From IMG/VR virus record IMGVR_UViG_3300046012_000591, positions 1 through 22,834 of that record: 22,834 nt of DNA. The stretch is one strand, 5' to 3'. This document shows positions 1 to 5,160 of this stretch, one piece after another (within the stretch, counting starts at the first letter, position 1; each line of letters starts with the position of its first letter). This DNA is from a virus. The position numbers were made by a program, and so were the translations under genes. The notes below the pieces were generated by a model. That model did not search any database. It was given only the letters and a program-made list of their open reading frames with translations, and was not told the origin of the DNA.

Positions 1-130
1 TGGCAACAGTCATATTTATCCCCTGTAATATTGATTTTTGACAACTTCTCAACTTTTCAAATAAATATTTATTTTGTATCAAAAATTGTCTTTGTCGTCA
101 ATACCCAAGTGGTTACGTTTTTTAAATTAA

Positions 131-168
131 ATATTTCTTATGCCATATATATTTTATTTAAGAAATAT
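131..168 (-). terminator. AT-rich hairpin downstream of the Cro-like gene
   Basis: A perfect 10-bp inverted repeat (ATATTTCTTA at 131-140 and TAAGAAATAT at 159-168, 18-nt loop) lies just past the stop of the minus-strand repressor gene and is followed in that direction by a T-rich stretch. It could end repressor transcription. The surrounding 1-179 sequence is very AT-rich, so a chance hairpin is possible. I see no gene in 1-179. Confidence 0.33.
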
Positions 169-179
169 CTTTTTATCAT

Positions 180-416
180 TCATTCCCCCTCTGCTTTCCG
201 CTCCAACCTCTTCTCAGGATTCTTCCTCTCATTCCATGGCAGATTCACCTTCCCACCAGTGAACTTGGAAATGTCGATCGATAACCTTTTTCCTGGTGTT
301 CTTTTCTCTGAAATTATTTCAGAAACATAACCTGGTCCTATATGCATGAGCTTTGCGAACTCTGTTTGCTTCATGCCTATAGTGGCCAAATATGCTTTCA
401 AGTCTCTTCCGTGCAT
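180..416 (-). CDS. Cro/YdaS-like helix-turn-helix DNA-binding protein
   Basis: A 78-residue protein starting MHGRDLKAYL. I chose the ATG at 416 because AAGGAG sits 6 nt upstream; the frame stays open further upstream but without a ribosome site. Residues about 15-36 (KQTEFAKLMHIGPGYVSEII) fit a helix-turn-helix of the Xre/Cro type. The later ISKFTGGKVNLP segment resembles the TGG-x-V stretch that ends many YdaS/Cro-like phage regulators. The tail is rich in Lys, Arg and Glu. By family it should bind operator DNA and control early phage transcription. It is divergent from the recombination operon, the usual place for such a regulator, and the 382-bp gap between them holds the likely operators. 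Whether it acts as a Cro, a repressor or a YdaS-type antitoxin cannot be told from sequence. Confidence 0.8.
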   Translation of the reverse strand: MHGRDLKAYLATIGMKQTEFAKLMHIGPGYVSEIISEKRTPGKRLSIDISKFTGGKVNLPWNERKNPEKRLERKAEGE

Positions 417-499
417 GACAAACTCCTTTTTTACTATATTCTTCGCTAAATACATATTTTTGCCAATTAGCCGTATTTTTGTCAATGTTTGTGAAAAAA

Positions 500-575
500 A
501 CCAAAAAGTGGATCAAGGTTGTTGACCAAAAAAGGGACGATAACTTACAATTTGTGGAAGAAACACCAAAAAGTG
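500..575 (+). repeat. Three ACCAAAAA direct repeats, candidate operators
   Basis: ACCAAAAAGTG occurs exactly at 500-510 and 565-575. A close relative, ACCAAAAAAGGG, lies at 525-536, overlapping the -35 hexamer of the candidate early promoter. The three copies therefore sit upstream of, on and downstream of the promoter core, as operators often do. The assignment to the adjacent helix-turn-helix protein is inference. A-tract motifs are easy to get by chance in this purine-rich strand. Confidence 0.4.
522..551 (+). promoter_or_regulatory. Candidate sigma70-type early promoter
   Basis: TTGACC (522-527) and TACAAT (546-551) are separated by 18 nt; each differs from the consensus hexamer at one position. 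It points toward the annealing-protein gene, leaving a leader of roughly 240 nt. One of the ACCAAAAA repeats overlaps the -35 box. Confidence 0.5.
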
Positions 576-798
576 AACGTCGATTAGGCAAAGTCAGTCT
601 ATTACGGTGGTGTAACCGACTCAGAAAAATGAAAGCAAAGAAAAAGCACACCCGGTAAGAGCGTGCCTTTTGGAATGTAAAGTCGCAGATCCAGCAAGAG
701 CGCAACTTCACTGGATGTAGAAAAGTGCCACCCTATGAGGGAGACAACCAAAGAGAGTGACACTAAAAGAAAAACCTTTAAACTAGGATACACAAGCT

Positions 799-1740
799 AT
801 GCATTCTAAATCTAAAGACAGTAGACATCATAACGGTTACGGTCAAATGCATCAAGCTCAAGGAGCAAGAAATATGCAAGAAGTAGTAGTACAAGAAGAA
901 TCAACAGAACCCGTTGTCGTCGATAAAAAGGCAGTTGCTTTGGCTGAAAAGCAAGCTATGGAGCAAGAGTATTCTATCATAGAGCAAGTGGTAATGCAGG
1001 GTGATTTATCCAAGCTAAATCCAGAGCAGCGCGTGATGTACCTTAGAAAAGTCTGCGAAAGCGCTGGACTCAACCCATTCACTAGACCATTCGAATACAT
1101 CTTCCTCAATGGAAAGCTCACTCTATATGCCAAGAAAGATGCGACCGAACAACTCAGAAAGGTTAACGGTATCTCTATTGAAAAGATTGAAGAAAAGATC
1201 ATCGATGGACTGTATATCGTCAAGGCAACAGCTCGTACAAAAGATGGTCGCACCGATGAGTCAACAGGTGTCGTCAGCATCGAAAACTTGCGTGGCGAAG
1301 CCAAGGCCAATGCGCTCATGAAAGCCGAAACCAAGGCCAAACGACGTGTCACTCTGAGTATTTCTGGTATGGGATGGGTGGATGAGAGCGAAGTGGATTC
1401 CATTCCAGGTGCTAAACCTTTGCAAATGGATCACTCAACGGGAGAGCTAATGGTACAGGAATCAAAGCCCATTGCCTATAAACCTCCTATGACTCCAAAT
1501 GAAGTTGATAAATTAACGAGCTTATTAAGGGAATGCGATGGTGATTACCAAAAAAGCGTTTATGATTATCTTCAACGTCAATTTAATACTAGGAATTTAA
1601 ACCACATTCCTGGAGAGCTTTATGATAGAATGACAAAGGCAGCTTATAAAAACATACAAGACAAGAAAGAAAATTCTCTTATCAAAGAAAAACTAAATTT
1701 ATTAGAAAATATATCTGAAGCTGAAGTGGTGACTGTATGA
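799..1740 (+). CDS. RecT/Bet-family single-strand annealing protein
   Basis: A 313-residue phage recombinase that would coat single-stranded DNA and anneal complementary strands in partnership with an exonuclease. The core (about residues 60-200) has the family hallmarks: YLRKVCESAGLNPFTRPFEY at 81-100, the NGKLTLYAKKDATEQLRK stretch around 104-121, and EAKANALMKAETKAKRRVTL at 167-186 leading into GMGWVDESEV. The C-terminal part (about 230-290) looks like a separate helical domain, as in other annealing proteins where it often contacts host SSB. Two starts are possible. ATG 799 has AGGA 10 nt upstream. ATG 874 (Met26) has a better AAGGAG 8 nt upstream and would drop a low-complexity His/Gly/Gln-rich leader. 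The stop overlaps the next start (ATGA), and a YqaJ nuclease follows, which supports the assignment. RecT and Bet subfamilies cannot be separated by eye. Confidence 0.85.
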   Translation: MHSKSKDSRHHNGYGQMHQAQGARNMQEVVVQEESTEPVVVDKKAVALAEKQAMEQEYSIIEQVVMQGDLSKLNPEQRVMYLRKVCESAGLNPFTRPFEYIFLNGKLTLYAKKDATEQLRKVNGISIEKIEEKIIDGLYIVKATARTKDGRTDESTGVVSIENLRGEAKANALMKAETKAKRRVTLSISGMGWVDESEVDSIPGAKPLQMDHSTGELMVQESKPIAYKPPMTPNEVDKLTSLLRECDGDYQKSVYDYLQRQFNTRNLNHIPGELYDRMTKAAYKNIQDKKENSLIKEKLNLLENISEAEVVTV

Positions 1741-1904
1741 TGAATGCCGAAGATATTATTCGAGAAATAAAAGATCATGCATCTGAATGGATCGAAATGT
1801 CCAATGACCCATCATATTTGATTGCATGGGTATTGGCACAAAGAGTCGTCAAACTATCCAATTATATTGAATACTTGGAGAAGAGGCTTCAGCATGGCAC
1901 ATAA
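1737..1904 (+). CDS. Small helical protein between annealing protein and exonuclease
   Basis: A 55-residue frame (MMNAEDIIREIKDHASEWIE..., ending EKRLQHGT) whose ATG overlaps the stop of the annealing-protein gene in an ATGA arrangement. Its own end overlaps the start of the exonuclease gene by 11 nt. This double overlap strongly suggests translational coupling in a three-gene operon. The composition is that of a soluble, amphipathic two-helix protein (acidic first half; a second helix from about residue 28, AWVLAQRVVKLSNYIEYLEK). No domain is recognised. Small proteins at this position in phage recombination operons are often exonuclease or annealing-protein accessories, but no such role is shown here. 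Confidence 0.7.
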   Translation: MMNAEDIIREIKDHASEWIEMSNDPSYLIAWVLAQRVVKLSNYIEYLEKRLQHGT

Positions 1905-2460
1905 TATCGTCGATGTGGAACAAGGATCGAAAGCGTGGCATGAACTTAGAAAATCCAAGATAACCGCAACCGATGCTCCTGTAATTATGGGAGCATCACC
2001 TTGGAAAACTAAGCATCAGCTTTATTATGAAAAGACGGAGTCAGGTTACGAGATCGTTATAAACGAACGGATGCAACGCGGTCTAGACTTAGAGCCCATT
2101 GCTCGTGAGACATTCATCTTCTCCACTGGCACTTTCGTTGCCCCCGCTGTGGTCGTAAAGGATTGGGCCATGGCATCGCTTGATGGTATCACCAAGGATG
2201 GCAGCTACATCATCGAGATCAAGTGTCCAGGTGAGAAGTATCATGCGATAGCACTTCAAGGGAAGGTGCCGGATCACTACTACCCTCAACTTCAGCATCA
2301 AATGTACGTGACTGACCTAAAAGAGGCAGGATATGTGAGCTTCGATGGAAAGGACTTCGTTTGCGTGAAGGTGCAGCGTGATGATGCTTACATCGAGAGG
2401 ATGGTCGAAGAGGAAAAAAAGTTCTACGAGTGCCTCGTGAATCGCATTCAACCCAAGTAA
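1894..2460 (+). CDS. YqaJ-type viral recombinase/exonuclease
   Basis: A 188-residue nuclease of the YqaJ (lambda exonuclease-like, PD-(D/E)XK) family, which resects double-stranded DNA ends to give single strands for the annealing protein encoded just upstream. Visible motifs: EQGSKAWHELRKSKITATDA near the N-terminus (the family's x-W-x-x-x-R-x-x-x-I-T-A-S/T signature), GASPW at 33-37, a Glu in GLDLEPIAR (about 67), SLDG with Asp97, EIK at 108-110 (the D...ExK core), and the PQLQHQMYVT helix at 131-140. I chose ATG 1894 rather than an ATG 72 nt upstream. The homologous region starts immediately after it, an AGAGG-like site precedes it, and the upstream stretch is the 55-residue gene in another frame. 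Length is normal for the family. A strong terminator follows. Confidence 0.9.
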   Translation: MAHNIVDVEQGSKAWHELRKSKITATDAPVIMGASPWKTKHQLYYEKTESGYEIVINERMQRGLDLEPIARETFIFSTGTFVAPAVVVKDWAMASLDGITKDGSYIIEIKCPGEKYHAIALQGKVPDHYYPQLQHQMYVTDLKEAGYVSFDGKDFVCVKVQRDDAYIERMVEEEKKFYECLVNRIQPK

Positions 2461-2470
2461 TGGTGGGCTT

Positions 2471-2506
2471 AAACCGTCTAGGATGCCTTGGCGGTTTTTT
2501 TATTTT
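2471..2506 (+). terminator. Rho-independent terminator of the recombination operon
   Basis: AAACCGTCTAGG (2471-2482) pairs with CCTTGGCGGTTT (2486-2497) around a 3-nt loop, with one G-U pair and one T-T mismatch. It is followed by TTTTATTTT. It begins 10 nt after the exonuclease stop codon. Confidence 0.85.
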
Positions 2507-2537
2507 CTGAATTATTTATTTTTTTCGTGAAATATGC

Positions 2538-2556
2538 TATCCTGATGTATAGGATA
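2538..2556. promoter_or_regulatory. Inverted repeat before the duplicated membrane-protein genes
   Basis: TATCCT (2538-2543) and AGGATA (2551-2556) form an inverted repeat with a 7-nt spacer, between the terminator and the first duplicated gene. It could be an operator or part of a promoter for these genes. No convincing -35 box goes with it, and the second gene's leader keeps only part of it. Confidence 0.3.
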
Positions 2557-2580
2557 CGCAGATACCAAGTGAGGGAGACA

Positions 2581-2907
2581 ATGGAACAACAACTCGTTGA
2601 GTTATTGAGAGAAGTCAATATTGCTCAAATATTCATCATATTCGCAGGTGGTTGGGTTTTCTATAATCGTTTGGATAATAAGATAACTAAGTCCGAAGAT
2701 AGACTGTCTGACCAAATTAAAACAGTAAAATCTGAACTGAAAGAGGAAATCAAAATTTTAGGTAACAAAGTAGAGGATATTGACCGTCGCTTGTGCCGCA
2801 TTGAAGGTGGAATAACTTTAGCTCACTTTGCTTATCATCAATCAAGAGCGCAAAAAGTAGATTCACAACCAGAAGAACCACATCCACAAGCTGGATCCGC
2901 GGTTTAG
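2581..2907 (+). CDS. Small membrane-anchored coiled-coil protein, copy 1
   Basis: A 108-residue protein starting MEQQLVELLREV. The frame is open 93 nt upstream, but the ATG at 2581 has AGGGAG close before it and matches the start of the second copy. Residues about 13-30 (IAQIFIIFAGGWVFYNRL) form one short membrane segment. Then comes a charged helix (about 32-75; KSEDRLSDQIKTVKSELKEE) with heptad-like spacing, typical of a coiled coil. A small C-terminal part follows: RRLCRIEGGITLAHFAYHQS, then a Gln/Glu/Pro tail. The layout (one membrane span plus coiled coil) is seen in many unidentified phage early proteins and some holin or superinfection-exclusion proteins. I cannot name a function. Confidence 0.75.
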   Translation: MEQQLVELLREVNIAQIFIIFAGGWVFYNRLDNKITKSEDRLSDQIKTVKSELKEEIKILGNKVEDIDRRLCRIEGGITLAHFAYHQSRAQKVDSQPEEPHPQAGSAV

Positions 2908-2955
2908 ATAAGTAGGATATGGATCACTATACGCAATAATACCTTGAGGGAGACA

Positions 2956-3318
2956 ATGGAACAACAACTCGTTGAGTTATTGAAAGAAGTCAATATCGCT
3001 CAAATCTTTATCATATTCGCAGGTGGGTGGGTTTTCTATAATCGTTTGGACAATAAGATAGCTAAGTCAGAAGATAGACTGTCTGACCAAATTAAAACAG
3101 TAAAATTTGAATTGAAAGATGAAATTAAAGCAGTAAAATCTGAACTGAAAGAGGAAATCAAAATTTTAGGTAACAAAGTAGAGGATATTGACCGACGCTT
3201 GTGCCGCATTGAAGGCGGAATAACTTTAGCTCACTTTGCTTATCATCAATCAAGATCACAAAAAGTAGATTCACAACCAGAAGAACCACATCATCCAAAA
3301 GAGGGATCCGCGGTTTAG
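2956..3318 (+). CDS. Small membrane-anchored coiled-coil protein, copy 2
   Basis: A 120-residue near-copy of the preceding gene with the same membrane segment, coiled coil and HFAYHQS tail. It is 12 residues longer, 11 of them from a duplicated block in the coiled coil: TVKFELKDEIK followed by AVKSELKEEIK. An 11-residue insert equals about three helical turns, so it can lengthen the coil without breaking its hydrophobic stripe. The ATG at 2956 has AGGGAG upstream, identical to copy 1. The two may form mixed oligomers. No terminator lies between them, so they are probably cotranscribed. Function unknown. Confidence 0.75.
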   Translation: MEQQLVELLKEVNIAQIFIIFAGGWVFYNRLDNKIAKSEDRLSDQIKTVKFELKDEIKAVKSELKEEIKILGNKVEDIDRRLCRIEGGITLAHFAYHQSRSQKVDSQPEEPHHPKEGSAV

Positions 3319-3361
3319 ACTTGGCTTCGATTCTCTCTATATTGGGCAAATGAAAGGGAGT

Positions 3362-3403
3362 GACCATCTTCTTGGGAACAGGATGAAAACCAAGAAGATG
3401 GTC
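3362..3403. terminator. Long hairpin between convergent genes
   Basis: A perfect 14-bp stem: GACCATCTTCTTGG (3362-3375) pairs with CCAAGAAGATGGTC (3390-3403), 14-nt loop. It lies between the end of the second duplicated gene and the end of the opposing small gene, where a bidirectional terminator is expected. Neither side has a clear T-run, so it may act instead as an RNA-stabilising hairpin or a Rho-assisted end. Confidence 0.55.
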
Positions 3404-3411
3404 CTCAACTA

Positions 3412-3594
3412 TTAATACTCGTGAGCCTTCTTAGCTCTGCTCTTCATATCTTTAGCAGCTGAAGAGGCTTCTTTCTTCTCTACCATGTCGTGCTTCTTCT
3501 TCATGGGAGACATGGTTTTCTTGGCATCCTTTGCGTAGTGCTCAGCATCTTTATCTAGCTTCATAGCCGCCTTCTCCATGATCTTCTTGTGCAT
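3412..3594 (-). CDS. Lys/Ala-rich small helical protein
   Basis: A 60-residue, strongly basic protein starting MHKKIMEKAAMKLDKDAEHY and ending SRAKKAHEY. GGAAAG lies just upstream of the ATG, inside the end of the preceding gene (TAG-G-ATG). Lys, Ala, Met, Asp and Glu dominate, so a long charged helix is expected, perhaps binding nucleic acid, though no domain is recognised. It is the last of three tiny genes in a minus-strand cluster. Tiny basic proteins of this kind are common beside structural genes in environmental podoviruses, where their role is unknown. Confidence 0.65.
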   Translation of the reverse strand: MHKKIMEKAAMKLDKDAEHYAKDAKKTMSPMKKKHDMVEKKEASSAAKDMKSRAKKAHEY

Positions 3595-3595
3595 C

Positions 3596-3745
3596 CTACT
3601 TTCCTTTCTTAGGTATTTTTGCTCCCGAACGTCTGGCTTCGGAGAGAGCTATCGCAACAGCTTGCTTTTTAGGCTTGCCAACATGCATTTCTGTGGACAC
3701 GTTATCTGATATGGCCTTCTTGCTCGTTCCTTTCATGAGAGGCAT
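3596..3745 (-). CDS. Small basic phage protein with GKPKKQAVAIALSEAR motif
   Basis: A 49-residue protein (MPLMKGTSKKAISDNVSTEM..., ending KIPKKGK) with a clear AGGAGA site 5 nt before its ATG. The motif GKPKKQAVAIALSEARRSG (residues 23-41) is the signature of a very widespread family of tiny phage and plasmid proteins, similar to the SRKQAIAIGLSEARKAG part of DUF6496-like proteins. No activity is known; a nucleic-acid or chaperone-like role is often assumed from the charge. It lies between the lipoprotein and the Lys/Ala-rich gene with gaps of 8 nt and 1 nt, so all three are likely one transcript. The recognisable family motif makes it a real gene despite its size. Confidence 0.75.
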   Translation of the reverse strand: MPLMKGTSKKAISDNVSTEMHVGKPKKQAVAIALSEARRSGAKIPKKGK

Positions 3746-3753
3746 GCGATCTC

Positions 3754-3915
3754 CTATTTTTGCGCAGGTAAGGTAGGACTAACGGTAGTGCTTGGTGTGT
3801 TCGATAGTGTCTCATCTACCAGATCTGAAGCAGTTCCCTGAGAATGTGCAGTTGTGACCGATAAGGTACACGAGGGAAGCAAAAAAGCCATCACTATAAA
3901 CAACATCTTTTTCAC
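3754..3915 (-). CDS. Small predicted lipoprotein
   Basis: A 53-residue protein that I start at GTG 3915 (VKKMLFIVMAFLLPSC...), because AGGAG lies 7 nt upstream; the internal ATG at 3906 lacks a site. The N-terminus is a typical lipoprotein signal: two Lys, a hydrophobic run, and the lipobox-like LPSC with Cys16 as the lipid-modified residue (Pro at -2 is unusual but tolerated). The mature part is about 38 residues, rich in Thr, Ser and Pro, with HSQGTASDLVDETL in the middle. Small phage lipoproteins include Rz1 spanins and superinfection-exclusion proteins. It lacks the Pro-richness and Rz overlap of an Rz1, so I do not assign one. First gene of a three-gene minus-strand cluster. Confidence 0.65.
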   Translation of the reverse strand: MKKMLFIVMAFLLPSCTLSVTTAHSQGTASDLVDETLSNTPSTTVSPTLPAQK

Positions 3916-3943
3916 AAGAAACTCCTCGCAGTTGTGATAAAAC

Positions 3944-3977
3944 TCACACGTCAGTCAACAAGAAAACAGACGTGTGA
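3944..3977. promoter_or_regulatory. Inverted repeat upstream of the lipoprotein cluster
   Basis: A perfect 9-bp inverted repeat: TCACACGTC (3944-3952) and GACGTGTGA (3969-3976/7), 16-nt spacer. It lies 29 nt upstream of the lipoprotein start, where an operator or leader hairpin would sit. Immediately to its right on the plus strand is AGGAG plus a 14-codon frame (3990-4034). Confidence 0.4.
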
Positions 3978-3989
3978 ATAGGAGAAACA

Positions 3990-4034
3990 ATGAGGGATTA
4001 CCCAATGGAGTATATAGCATTAAATATTTTTTGA
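3990..4034 (+). other. 14-codon frame with a strong ribosome site
   Basis: AGGAG (3980-3984) is followed 5 nt later by an ATG and a 14-codon frame (MRDYPMEYIALNIF). It is either a leader peptide, the relic start of a lost gene, or chance. The rest of 4035-4199 is very AT-rich and holds no other gene that I can see. Confidence 0.25.
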
Positions 4035-4131
4035 TAACACCTAATGACAAAAAAGAATATTTGTGAAAATTATATATTTTATGAAAAATATTTAAACAGA
4101 AATTTTACTCACTATCTATATAAAAATATTC

Positions 4132-4149
4132 TGATCATTTGTATGATCA
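4132..4149. promoter_or_regulatory. 18-bp palindrome upstream of the glycosyltransferase gene
   Basis: TGATCAT-TTGT-ATGATCA is a perfect 7-bp inverted repeat with a 4-nt centre, 50 bp before the gene start. It follows an AT-rich stretch with a TATATAAAA-like -10 candidate (about 4116-4125). Its symmetry and place suit a dimeric repressor site. The cognate protein is unknown. Confidence 0.4.
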
Positions 4150-4199
4150 AATCATGAATCATTACGAGTCTTTTATGTCCCTTCATTGTAGGAAATATA

Positions 4200-5159
4200 A
4201 TGTTTAGAAAAAAAAATCTCTCATATTCATTCAAAATTTTTATCGCAATCTTACTATGCTTATCATTTTTAAATACGCTCTACTGTGATTTTGAATTGCA
4301 AAATGGTAGACGTAGAAGGCATACTCCTCATAGACATTTTCATCCTAGACCACCTATAACTGTAGAGTATCCCAAAAACATTAGCATCAGAAGCAGAGAT
4401 AGTGGAATGTTTAGTCTATTTTTTGATGTTTTGTATGCATCTTGGGAATGGGATAATGGACTTCTAGATTCATTTACAGTTGATTTCCATAAGCAAGGAT
4501 TATACTTTGAAGAAAAATATGGAGACAATTGGTGGGAATATTACTGTGAACCCATAAGATTAGGAAGCCCAACAGGTGAAGTAAGATTAGTAGAGTATGG
4601 GTCCTATAAACATAGAGCTCCATGGGCTGAATGGATTGGTAGTGGAATTCCTAGAAAAAATGCATATGACTTAGTAGAAAAGTATATTCACCCCAAACAG
4701 CATATTATTGAAAAGGTGGATTCTTTTTATAATGAACACCTCTTAGGCAAGCATGTCATTGCAATCCACTACCGAGGAACCGATAAGATAAGCGAGGCTC
4801 CGCGTGCTGATTATAAGAATATATCTGATCAAGTGGAACAATCGATAAGGAAATTAGAAAAATACAAAAATATCAAAATATTCATAGCAACAGATGAACA
4901 GGACTTTATCGATTATGCAACCTCTCTTTGGGGAGATCGTATTTGTTATAGAGACGCTATTAGATCTACAGATAAAAGACCTGTTCACACAAACAAAGCG
5001 AATTCTCCTTATCAATTGGGAGAAGACGCCATGATAGATATGTTATTGCTTTCTCGTAGTGATCTTTTAATTAGAACAAGTTCTAACTTAAGTTTGTGGT
5101 CAACTTTCTTTAATCCATACATGGGATTGATTGAAATAACCAAAAGATACTGGCAATGA
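4200..5159 (+). CDS. Secreted fucosyltransferase-superfamily glycosyltransferase
   Basis: A 319-residue protein. Residues 1-29 form a signal peptide or signal anchor (Lys-rich start, FKIFIAILLCLSFLNTL core), followed by an Arg/His-rich linker (37-50). The GT core resembles NodZ/FUT8-type and related bacterial enzymes. It has a cap region SGMFSLFFDVLYASWEWDNG (68-87), GDNWWEYYCEPI (108-119), the donor-binding motif HYRGTDK (190-196, equivalent to H-x-R-x-T-D-K that holds GDP-fucose), IFIATDEQDFIDY (227-239), and a C-terminal RTSSNLSLWSTFFNP (292-306). By family it transfers fucose or a related sugar from a nucleotide donor to a glycan; acceptor and exact sugar are unknown. The ATG has AGGA about 8 nt upstream. 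It is more AT-rich than the virion genes, stands alone on the plus strand and ends 1 bp from the convergent adhesin gene, consistent with an acquired cargo gene. Cytosolic-type GT chemistry combined with a signal peptide is unusual for phage. Confidence 0.75.
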   Translation: MFRKKNLSYSFKIFIAILLCLSFLNTLYCDFELQNGRRRRHTPHRHFHPRPPITVEYPKNISIRSRDSGMFSLFFDVLYASWEWDNGLLDSFTVDFHKQGLYFEEKYGDNWWEYYCEPIRLGSPTGEVRLVEYGSYKHRAPWAEWIGSGIPRKNAYDLVEKYIHPKQHIIEKVDSFYNEHLLGKHVIAIHYRGTDKISEAPRADYKNISDQVEQSIRKLEKYKNIKIFIATDEQDFIDYATSLWGDRICYRDAIRSTDKRPVHTNKANSPYQLGEDAMIDMLLLSRSDLLIRTSSNLSLWSTFFNPYMGLIEITKRYWQ

Positions 5160-5160
5160 T

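Larger units (their letters stand above)
417..798. promoter_or_regulatory. Divergent control region between repressor and recombination operon
   Basis: A 382-bp region separating the divergent repressor and annealing-protein genes. It holds the AAGGAG ribosome site of the repressor, a plus-strand promoter candidate (522-551), three ACCAAAAA direct repeats and a long purine-rich leader running to 798. On the minus strand TTGACA-like and TTGGCA-like hexamers (around 463-485) could serve the repressor, but no matching -10 is convincing. A copy of the motif TGAGGGAGACAA at 736-747 also occurs at both duplicated membrane-protein genes downstream. An open frame of 57 codons (485-658) crosses the region but lacks a ribosome site and contains the promoter. 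Confidence 0.6.
2570..3318 (+). repeat. Tandem gene duplication (two units of about 370 bp)
   Basis: Two consecutive, highly similar units: 2570-2907 and 2945-3318. Similarity starts in the leader (TGAGGGAGACAATGG before both genes), runs through the reading frame and ends with the shared GGATCCGCGGTTTAGA. Most differences are single bases. The main structural difference is a 33-bp internal duplication in the second unit (3097-3129 and 3130-3162, 28 of 33 bases equal). This indicates a recent duplication. Confidence 0.9.

Noticed and set aside
31-330. Plus-strand frame over the repressor gene
   Set aside because: It is AT-rich, lacks a ribosome site, has low-complexity composition and lies opposite the clear helix-turn-helix gene.
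485-658. 57-codon plus-strand frame in the control region
   Set aside because: It lacks a ribosome site and contains the best promoter and the operator-like repeats, so it is kept as a low-value alternative only.
319-793. Two minus-strand frames overlapping the control region
   Set aside because: They have no ribosome sites, overlap the repressor and promoter, and their sequences look like chance (the 602-793 frame has to begin at a GTG).
858-1403. 181-residue minus-strand frame opposite the annealing-protein gene
   Set aside because: The plus strand encodes a clearly recognised recombinase; the opposite frame is its shadow.
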